A stretch of DNA of 9,249 bases, taken from contig CAZQEN010000311.1 in assembly GCA_964591605.1 (NCBI GenBank), forward strand, positions 1 through 9,249. The letters are read 5' to 3'. Below the pieces are notes generated by a model. The model was not told where the DNA came from, did not search any database, and saw only the letters and a program-made list of their open reading frames with translations. This stretch comes from CAYLLT01 sp964591605 (GTDB lineage: Bacteria; Planctomycetota; Phycisphaerae; UBA1845; PWPN01). Positions 1 to 5,679 of the stretch are shown piece after piece. The translations under genes and the position numbers were made by a program. Position 1 is the first letter of the stretch. Each line of letters starts with the position of its first letter.

Positions 1-43
1 GCGATGGATGGGGCACCCGCACCCGCCACCGGCACGCGACCGG

Positions 44-1561
44 TCAGGGGTAGCGATCGATGCCCAGGCGGGCCATGCGGCTGCGGAGGGAGGATGGGCG
101 CAGGCCCAGGATGGCAGCGGCGCCGCCGGGGCCCTGGATGACGCCGCGGGTGAGCTTGAGCACGCGGACGATGTGGGCCCGCTCCATCTGTTCGAGCGAC
201 AGCTCGGCCGTCACGGTCCCGAGACCCTCCTGGCCGGTGCGGGGCTGCCAGTCGAAGCGGGCGCGGGCCTCGTCCGAGAGCAGGACGACGCGTTCGCAGA
301 AATGCACCAGCTCGCGGACGTTTCCGGGCCAGTCGCAGGCCTGGAGTCTCTCGATCTCCGGCGGGGTCGGTCCGATCACCTGGCGGTTGTGGAGACGCGC
401 GAAGCGGCGGAGGTTGTGTTCGAGAAGCAGGGTGAAATCACTGCCGCGCTGCCGCAGAGCGGGTACGTTCACGAGCACCTGTCCCAGAAACCGCATGAGC
501 GCGCCTGCACCGTCGCCGAACTCGTTACATGATCCGATGAGCCGGACGCGCACGGGATAGGCCGCGTCGGCCCCGATCCGGCACGCCCGGCCGCTGCGAA
601 CCGCCTGCAGGATGCGATCCCCCAGCGATTCGGGCAGGCAGTGCACCTGTTTGAGAAAAAGGACGCCGTGATCGACCACTTCGAGCAGGCCGGCCCGGGT
701 GGCGGGCGAGCGGGCGTCTTTTGCGCACTCCTGGCCGAACAGCTCGGACTCGATGAATCCCGCCGGCGCGGTGCGGCAGTCGATCCGCACGAACGGGCAG
801 GCCCGCGAAGCGCCGTGGGCGTGCAGGGCGCGGGCGGCGAGTTCCTTGCCGCTGCCGGCCGGACCGCAGATGAGCACCGGGTCGCTGCGGGTGGCCAGAA
901 AGGCGATACGCTCGCGCAGCTCGCGCACCGGCGCTGAGTTGCCGAGGATCTGTTCGTGATGCCGGGCGGAGAGCAGCTCGCGGGCCAGATGCTGGTTATG
1001 CTGCTGCAGGGCGGCGACCTGCCGGTGCAGGTTTTCGGTGGCCAGGGCGTTGGCGATGATCGGAGCGCAGCGCCGCGCGAGCAGCGAGACCTGCTGGAGG
1101 TCCGGATCGCTCATCGGCTCGCGGGCGTAGATGGCGAGCACGCCGAGCGTCGCGCCCTCGGAGACGAGCGGCCAGACGGTGCAGCAGCGGATGCGGGCGG
1201 CGGCGAGCGCCGCGGTATCCGAGAGTCGATGATCGACGCCGGGTTGGTGGCACAGGAGCGGAGCGCGTGAGCTGGCCACCTGCCCGACCGCGCGGGCGCC
1301 GATGGGGTATCGCAGGTGCGCGCCGTCGGCGCCGACGTCGCATCCGCTGCGGCCGGCCAGGTGCAGACACGTCGAGCGATCCTGGCATTCGCCGGCGAGC
1401 GGGCAGAGGTGGCACCGGTCGCCGGGTGCGGACACCCAGATGCGACAGGCGGCCGCCCCCGCGTCCTGAACCAGCGCGTCGGCCAGTTCCTGGGCCACGC
1501 CGGGATACGACAGGTTGCGGGTCAGCCGCTCGACAATCGCTGAAAAGGCCTCGATTCGCAT
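44..1561 (-). CDS. Degenerate sigma-54-activator-like regulator (GAF, AAA+, Fis-type HTH)
   Basis: A 505-residue protein with the three-part layout of NtrC-family activators. An N-terminal GAF-like sensor (about 22-175) carries a Cys cluster C50-x2-C53-x5-C59-x5-C65. The AAA+ domain (about 205-430) keeps a Walker A loop GPAGSGKE (233-240), the ESELFG segment (271-276) and WPGNVREL (411-418). The C-terminal Fis-type helix-turn-helix (about 461-505) has the familiar GPGGAAAILGL and SLRSRM stretches. Activating residues are missing: the GAFTGA position reads AKDARS (279-284), Walker B reads GVLFLKQV (299-306) with Lys-Gln for Asp-Glu, and the FRxDLxxRL arginine-finger stretch is not conserved (about 353-361). 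I infer a DNA-binding regulator that cannot remodel sigma-54 polymerase, perhaps a repressor or antagonist. The ATG at 1561 is preferred because AAGGTGG lies 8 bases upstream (1570-1576); the frame stays open to a TTG at 1612 without a ribosome site. The gene is divergent from the operon starting at 1845. Confidence 0.9.
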   Translation of the reverse strand: MRIEAFSAIVERLTRNLSYPGVAQELADALVQDAGAAACRIWVSAPGDRCHLCPLAGECQDRSTCLHLAGRSGCDVGADGAHLRYPIGARAVGQVASSRAPLLCHQPGVDHRLSDTAALAAARIRCCTVWPLVSEGATLGVLAIYAREPMSDPDLQQVSLLARRCAPIIANALATENLHRQVAALQQHNQHLARELLSARHHEQILGNSAPVRELRERIAFLATRSDPVLICGPAGSGKELAARALHAHGASRACPFVRIDCRTAPAGFIESELFGQECAKDARSPATRAGLLEVVDHGVLFLKQVHCLPESLGDRILQAVRSGRACRIGADAAYPVRVRLIGSCNEFGDGAGALMRFLGQVLVNVPALRQRGSDFTLLLEHNLRRFARLHNRQVIGPTPPEIERLQACDWPGNVRELVHFCERVVLLSDEARARFDWQPRTGQEGLGTVTAELSLEQMERAHIVRVLKLTRGVIQGPGGAAAILGLRPSSLRSRMARLGIDRYP

Positions 1562-1693
1562 GGGTGCTGCCACCTTGAGTATACCTTCGGTGAGCGCCGG
1601 GACGGCGATCAATCCGCGGTCGATTTCACCGACCCGTCGATCGGGGGATTACGCCCTTGTGACGTGAGGGATGGGGCACACGGGCAGCGAGTA

Positions 1694-1709
1694 TCCCGGC
1701 GCGCCGGGA
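1694..1709. repeat. 16-base perfect palindrome, candidate operator 1
   Basis: TCCCGGCGCGCCGGGA is identical to its own reverse complement. It shares the core GGCGCGCC with the palindrome at 1723-1736, and the two centres are exactly 28 bases apart. Its place between a Fis-type regulator gene and a divergent operon makes it a candidate binding site for that regulator. GC-rich DNA produces palindromes by chance, so function is inferred. Confidence 0.55.
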
Positions 1710-1722
1710 CCCATGCCACCCG

Positions 1723-1736
1723 AGAGGCGCGCCTCT
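1723..1736. repeat. 14-base perfect palindrome, candidate operator 2
   Basis: AGAGGCGCGCCTCT is a perfect palindrome with the same GGCGCGCC centre as the repeat at 1694-1709, but different outer arms. It lies about 110 bases upstream of the dehydrogenase start codon and about 160 bases upstream of the regulator start codon. A shared core with different arms fits two sites of graded affinity for one dimeric regulator, but this is inference. Confidence 0.5.
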
Positions 1737-1749
1737 GTATTGGGGATGC

Positions 1750-1768
1750 GCCCGGCATGCCGCCGGGC
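1750..1768. repeat. Inverted repeat GCCCGG-7-CCGGGC, candidate operator 3
   Basis: Six-base arms GCCCGG (1750-1755) and CCGGGC (1763-1768) flank a 7-base spacer. Its centre is 29.5 bases from that of the preceding palindrome, continuing the near-regular spacing. It lacks the GGCGCGCC core, so it may be a different site or chance. Its right arm overlaps the sigma-54-like element at 1765-1781. As RNA it could also fold into a short hairpin. Confidence 0.35.
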
Positions 1769-1781
1769 ACAGCCATTTGCT
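1765..1781 (+). promoter_or_regulatory. Imperfect sigma-54-like promoter element
   Basis: GGGCAC (1765-1770) is followed by six bases and then TTGCT (1777-1781). This resembles the sigma-54 consensus TGGCAC-N5-TTGCW, but the GG-to-GC distance is one base too long and the first T is G. Sigma-54 promoters tolerate spacing changes poorly, so this is either a decayed promoter or chance. It points toward the dehydrogenase start at 1845 and lies just downstream of the palindromes, which is where such a promoter would be expected. Confidence 0.18.
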
Positions 1782-1844
1782 GGTCGGGCGGAAGGCGCGC
1801 TGATATCATGCGGACGCGTGATTCCCGCCGATGGTTCGAAGACG

Positions 1845-3164
1845 ATGCTCGCCCTGACCTATGACGTGCGCCCTGTGCGCTGGACGCTGTGCAAGGCGGC
1901 GGGGTGGATCACCTCGTCGGCCTTCTGGTCGCCGCTCTCGGGCCTGCGGTTGCAGCGCATCCCGGCGCCGGCATTGCCGTCGCCGCGATGGGTTCGGCTG
2001 CGGCCGATTCTGGGCGGCGTCTGCGGGACCGATCTGGCGGCCATCTTTCAGCGGCATCACCCGGCGTCGATTCTGCAGGTGTTTTCGAGTTTTCCGGCCG
2101 TTCTCGGACACGAGAACGTCTCGCTGGTGGATGAGGTGGGGCCGGGCGTCACCCGATGGCAGCCGGGCGATCGCGTCGTGGTCGAGCCGTCGCTCTCCTG
2201 CGCGGCGCGGGAGATCGAACCTGTGTGTGCTGCGTGCGCCCAGGGGCGATTCACGCTGTGCCAGAACTTCCGCAAGGGACCGCTCCCGGTTGGCTCGATG
2301 ATCGGCTGGAACTGCTTCACGGGGGGAAGCTGGTCGGAATGCTTCGTGGCCCACGAGTCGCAGTTGTACCGGGTGCCGGAGGAGATCGACGACGAGTCGG
2401 CCGTGCTGACGGATCCGATCGCCGGGGCGCTGCATGCCGTCCTGCGCTGCCCGCCGAGGGATGGGGCAAGCGTGCTGGTCCTGGGGGGCGGACTGCTGGG
2501 CGTGGGCATCGCAGCCTCCGTCCGGGCGCTGGGCCTGCGGAGCCGGGTGGCGGCCGTCGTGCGGCACGCCCGGCAGGCCGAGCTCCTCGAGCGATTCGGC
2601 GCCGACCACGTCATCATGAGCCCGCGAGGAGGGGGACAGGGGCCGTGCTACCGGCAGATTGCCGCGCACGTCGGCGGGCAGGCCGTGCCGTCCAAGTTCG
2701 GCCATCACGCGCTGGTGGGCGGCTTCGACGTGGTCTACGACTGCATCGGCAGCGGGCAGAGTCTGACCGACAGCATGAAATTCGCCCGTTCGGGCGGGAC
2801 CGTGGTCGAGGTGGGAACCTCGCAGATCGGCCTGGTGGACACGACGCCGCTCTGGTTCGACGAGTTGACCCTGCTGGGGGCCAATGGGCGGGCGATCGAA
2901 CAGTACAACGGCCGGTGTCTGCACACGTACGAAATCGTCTTCGAGCTGCTGTGCCAGAAGCGGCTCGACCTGCGCGGCCTGGTCACGCACCGGTTCCGCG
3001 TGAGCGACTATCGCCGGGCTCTGCAGGCGTTGACGGACCGCGGCAAAAGCGGTGCACTGAAGGTCGCGTTCGAGCCCTGTCCTGAGGCGCTTCACCGGCC
3101 GCGCCGCTCGGGGCCGGGCACCATCCGGGAGCAACATGCACCGACCGCTGACGCGCGAGTTTGA
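1845..3164 (+). CDS. Zinc-type alcohol dehydrogenase (MDR) family protein
   Basis: A 439-residue cytosolic NAD(P)-dependent oxidoreductase of the medium-chain dehydrogenase family; substrate unknown. The GroES-like catalytic half contains GGVCGTD with C60 and GHE (H89, E90), the usual catalytic-zinc positions. The third ligand position, normally Glu in a VEPLA-like motif, reads TDPIA with D190. A structural-zinc lobe is present as C119, C128, C131 and C139, with eight residues rather than two between the first pair. The Rossmann half starts at VLGGGLLG (212-219). It is longer than the usual 340-400 residues because of an early extension and a basic, low-complexity tail (about 411-439). That tail overlaps the next gene by 29 bases, so it may be loosely constrained. 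The ATG at 1845 is chosen because family-like sequence begins soon after it; the ribosome site (GAAG) is weak, and a GTG at 1818 is an alternative. First gene of a three-gene operon. Confidence 0.88.
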   Translation: MLALTYDVRPVRWTLCKAAGWITSSAFWSPLSGLRLQRIPAPALPSPRWVRLRPILGGVCGTDLAAIFQRHHPASILQVFSSFPAVLGHENVSLVDEVGPGVTRWQPGDRVVVEPSLSCAAREIEPVCAACAQGRFTLCQNFRKGPLPVGSMIGWNCFTGGSWSECFVAHESQLYRVPEEIDDESAVLTDPIAGALHAVLRCPPRDGASVLVLGGGLLGVGIAASVRALGLRSRVAAVVRHARQAELLERFGADHVIMSPRGGGQGPCYRQIAAHVGGQAVPSKFGHHALVGGFDVVYDCIGSGQSLTDSMKFARSGGTVVEVGTSQIGLVDTTPLWFDELTLLGANGRAIEQYNGRCLHTYEIVFELLCQKRLDLRGLVTHRFRVSDYRRALQALTDRGKSGALKVAFEPCPEALHRPRRSGPGTIREQHAPTADARV

Positions 3165-4221
3165 GCGGATCCTGATCATCAAGCCGAGTTCCTTCGGCGA
3201 CGTGATCCACGCGCTGCCGGTGCTCAACGGGCTTCGGCGGCGGTTTCCGCGGGCGCGGATCAGTTGGCTGGTCGCGACGAGCTGCGCGGGGCTGCTCGAG
3301 CACCATCCGGCGCTCGACGAGATCATCCGATTCGACCGGAAGCGCTATGGGCAGATCGGGCGGAGTCTGCGGGTGTCGATGGAGTTCATGGAATTCGTCC
3401 ACTCGCTGCGTGCCCGGAAGTTCGACCTGGTGATCGATCTGCAGGGCCTGTTTCGGAGCGGGTTTCTGGCGTTCTCGAGCGGCGCGCCGGTGCGGATCGG
3501 TTTTGCGGCGGCCCGCGAGTTTGCGCCGCTGTTCTACACGCATCGCGTGACCGCCCCCGAGCGCGAGATGCACGCCGTCGACCGCAACTACCTGACGAGC
3601 GAGCTGCTCGGGTTCGCCGACGTGCCCATCGCGTTCGATCTGGCGGTCCTGCCGGCGGCGCGCGATCGGGTGGTGCAGTTGCTGGCCAGCCAGGGTGTGC
3701 GCCCGGGGGATGCGTACGTGGTGATCGGGCCGGCGGCCCGCTGGGAGACGAAGATCTGGCCGGCCGGGCGGTTCGCCGAACTGTGCGGGCAGATCCGCGA
3801 GCGGCTGGGTTGCCGGATCGTGCTGATCGGGATGGACGTCGAGAAGAGGATCGCCGACGAGGTGCAGCGCCTGGCGGGCGGGGCGGCCGTGAACCTGGCC
3901 GGCGAGACCACGCTGGCCGAGCTGATCGCCCTCGTGGACGGCGCGACGGCGGCGGTGATGCACGATTCGGGGCCGATGCATCTGGCCACCGCGCTGGGCA
4001 AACCCATGATCGCCCTCTACGGCCCGACCAGTCCGCGGCGGACGGGCCCGTACGGGCGGGGCGATGGGGTTGCCCGTCTCGAGCTGCCGTGTTCGCCCTG
4101 CTATTTCAAGCGGCTCAGCCAGTGCCCGCACGCGCATCGGTGCCTGCGCGAGCTGCCGTCGTCGGTGGTGTTCGAGCGCCTGGAGCGCCTTCTCTCATCT
4201 CACACGGGAGCGAGTCGATGA
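3136..4221 (+). CDS. Glycosyltransferase family 9 (ADP-heptosyltransferase-like)
   Basis: A 361-residue GT-B glycosyltransferase of the WaaC/WaaF family, which transfers heptose or a related sugar from a nucleotide donor to lipopolysaccharide core or similar glycans at the inner face of the cytoplasmic membrane. The N-terminal KPSSFGDVIHALPVL (16-30) is the family acceptor-site motif, with D22 as the expected catalytic base. DLQGLFRSG (101-109) follows. The C-terminal half has a donor-side WETKIWP (203-209), DSGPMHLATALGKP (277-290) and LYGPT (294-298). A Cys set near the end (C319, C322, C330, C336) matches the CSPC...CPH...C segment common in this family. Length is typical. The start has a good GGGAG ribosome site. 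The gene overlaps the dehydrogenase by 29 bases and the next gene by 4 (ATGA), implying translational coupling. Exact donor and acceptor cannot be read from sequence. Confidence 0.93.
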   Translation: MHRPLTREFERILIIKPSSFGDVIHALPVLNGLRRRFPRARISWLVATSCAGLLEHHPALDEIIRFDRKRYGQIGRSLRVSMEFMEFVHSLRARKFDLVIDLQGLFRSGFLAFSSGAPVRIGFAAAREFAPLFYTHRVTAPEREMHAVDRNYLTSELLGFADVPIAFDLAVLPAARDRVVQLLASQGVRPGDAYVVIGPAARWETKIWPAGRFAELCGQIRERLGCRIVLIGMDVEKRIADEVQRLAGGAAVNLAGETTLAELIALVDGATAAVMHDSGPMHLATALGKPMIALYGPTSPRRTGPYGRGDGVARLELPCSPCYFKRLSQCPHAHRCLRELPSSVVFERLERLLSSHTGASR

Positions 4222-5657
4222 TCTGCGGGCATCTGGGCCTGGGGATTGCACTGGCGCTGGCGGGCGGGGCGGCTCAGGCCCTGCCGGCGGCGAACGATGA
4301 TGCGATCGTCACGCCGGTGAAGGTGACGGGGGCGTCGGACACGGGACCCGTGGTCACGCTGGATGCCGGCAGCGACGCCGGGCTGTCCGCCCGCGACCAG
4401 TTGTTCCTTCTGATGACAGGCGGGCGCGTGGTCACCGGTGAGCTGATCGCGGTCGGGACGTCGGAGTCGGGGGCCCGCGTCTTTGAAGCGGTCACGGCGG
4501 GCGACGTGGCGGATGCGCTGGTGCTTCGCGTGGACGGTCTCGCCTCGTTGTGCCGTTTTCTCCCTCTGGGGGCGATGATCGCGGGGCAGGTCAGCCGGGT
4601 GGTGCCCGGCCGGACGACGGCGTGGATCGACCTGGGCCGCCGGTCGGGCCTGCAGCTCAGTGATCACATCCTGATCCGGCGGGCGACGCGGGTGGACGGG
4701 TGGGAGACGACGATCCCGATTGCCCGAGGGCAGGTGCTGCAGATCGCCGACCGGCAGGCCCTCATCAGTCTTCAGCCGCTGGTGGGCAACGCGGTGGCGG
4801 AGACGGGCGACTCGATCGAGCTGTGGCCGACGCCGGGGCAGGCCCGCATCGGCCGGGTCAACAGCGCGGTGCTCGCAGTGCGGCCCGACCCGGAGGGCAA
4901 TCTGCTGACCGTGGTGGGCTCGGCGGCGGACGGATTCACGGAGGGACGGCTGCTCGATCTGTACCGCGGCTCGCGGTTCCTGGGCGTAGCGAGCGTGGCG
5001 GAATCGGGTCCGCGGCCGCTGAGCCGGGCGCGGATGATCAACTCGGCGAGCGTCGACACGGCGCGCGAGGCGGACACGGCGATTCTGCGGGCGCCGGCCG
5101 GGCCGCCGCTGGCGCCGCTGCTCGCGCCGGTGTTCCGGATCGAGGGCAACTATGTGCTCGTGGCGGCGGGCGAGGTGGACGGCGTGCAGCGCGATGAGAA
5201 GCTGCGGGTGCAGCGGCTGGATCCGAACACGTCGGAGTTCGTGCCCGCGTACGAGATCACGATCGACAAGGTGAAGATCGACTTTTCGGGCGGGTTCTCG
5301 CGGCAGCTCGACCCGGCGGCGCCGCCGCTGCGGACGTGGGAGCTGGCGGAGCGCCTGTCGCCGCCGTGGCCGCGCTGGCAGGCCGCCGGCATCGTGACAC
5401 GCGTCGATCCGGAGGCCCGGACGGTGACGGCGGACGTTGACCCCAAGTCGGCCGTGCGCCCGGGGGACATTATTGAGCTGGCTCCCGGAGGCGACTTGCG
5501 GCCCGGGGCGGCGGTGGTGCTGTGGCGCACCGCGGACCGCGTGATCGCGGCGATTCCGGAGGGCTGGGGCGAGATCGGCGCGTACGGCAGCGCCCAGGTT
5601 CAGGTGCCGCGGGTTGCGGCGGGCACGCGGCCGGCGGCGTCGGGCGATGCTCCGTGA
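4218..5657 (+). CDS. Exported protein with five beta-rich motif repeats
   Basis: A 479-residue protein of unknown function. The start is a likely Sec signal peptide: hydrophobic residues about 6-20, ending at AQA for cleavage near residue 21, although the n-region has no Lys or Arg. No second membrane segment is evident. The mature part repeats a pattern five times: a V-x-x-V-like strand, a strand ending near Gly, then G-hydrophobic-x3-D/E and a hydrophobic strand. The copies lie at about 30-69, 122-156, 211-251, 302-333 and 390-423. Clear examples are LDAGSDAGLSARDQLFLL (48-65), IDLGRRSGLQLSDHILIRR (137-155) and VDPKSAVRPGDIIEL (407-421). Such G-x3-G-x3-GD motifs occur in small beta-barrel modules, for example in FlgT-like envelope proteins, but I cannot assign a family. 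The ATG overlaps the glycosyltransferase stop (ATGA) with GGGAG 7 bases upstream. Operon context suggests an envelope role. Confidence 0.82.
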   Translation: MICGHLGLGIALALAGGAAQALPAANDDAIVTPVKVTGASDTGPVVTLDAGSDAGLSARDQLFLLMTGGRVVTGELIAVGTSESGARVFEAVTAGDVADALVLRVDGLASLCRFLPLGAMIAGQVSRVVPGRTTAWIDLGRRSGLQLSDHILIRRATRVDGWETTIPIARGQVLQIADRQALISLQPLVGNAVAETGDSIELWPTPGQARIGRVNSAVLAVRPDPEGNLLTVVGSAADGFTEGRLLDLYRGSRFLGVASVAESGPRPLSRARMINSASVDTAREADTAILRAPAGPPLAPLLAPVFRIEGNYVLVAAGEVDGVQRDEKLRVQRLDPNTSEFVPAYEITIDKVKIDFSGGFSRQLDPAAPPLRTWELAERLSPPWPRWQAAGIVTRVDPEARTVTADVDPKSAVRPGDIIELAPGGDLRPGAAVVLWRTADRVIAAIPEGWGEIGAYGSAQVQVPRVAAGTRPAASGDAP

Positions 5658-5679
5658 TCACGTCCCCGGCGACGCCCGT
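5653..5679. other. Convergent gene junction with short palindrome
   Basis: Only 22 bases (5658-5679) separate the stop codons of the plus- and minus-strand blocks. CGTGATCACG (5653-5662) is a perfect palindrome spanning the plus-strand stop codon, and CGGGCG/CGCCCG arms flank a wider loop. No T-run follows on either strand, so there is no confident intrinsic terminator; termination may be Rho-dependent or transcripts may overlap. Confidence 0.4.

Larger units (their letters stand above)
1562..1844. other. Divergent intergenic region with three inverted repeats
   Basis: This 283-base gap separates the start codons of the regulator and the dehydrogenase. An open plus-strand frame runs through part of it (from 1671), but its translation does not resemble the dehydrogenase family, so I treat the gap as non-coding. 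It holds three GC-rich inverted repeats (1694-1768), a sigma-54-like element with imperfect spacing (1765-1781), and a TATCAT -10-like hexamer (1804-1809) with no good -35 at the right distance. The operon promoter and the regulator's own promoter should both be here, but neither is clear-cut by eye. Confidence 0.7.

Noticed and set aside
1578..1583. TATACT -10-like hexamer on the minus strand before the regulator
   Set aside because: It almost abuts the ribosome site, so transcription would begin at or inside it; the only TTGATC -35 candidate is 23 bases away.
1562..1612. 17-residue N-terminal extension of the regulator from a TTG
   Set aside because: There is no ribosome site before the TTG, whereas AAGGTGG is well placed before the ATG at 1561.
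1671..1844. Upstream in-frame extension of the dehydrogenase
   Set aside because: The added 58 residues resemble no MDR N-terminus and run through palindromic intergenic DNA; the ATG at 1845 fits the family better.
1806..3326. 506-codon open frame on the minus strand, opposite the dehydrogenase
   Set aside because: It is antisense to a clear MDR gene. Its translation is rich in Arg, Gln and His with no family motif, as expected from GC-rich third positions.
2983..4137. 384-codon open frame on the minus strand, opposite the glycosyltransferase
   Set aside because: Antisense shadow of a well-supported GT9 gene; Arg/Pro/His-rich with no recognisable domain.
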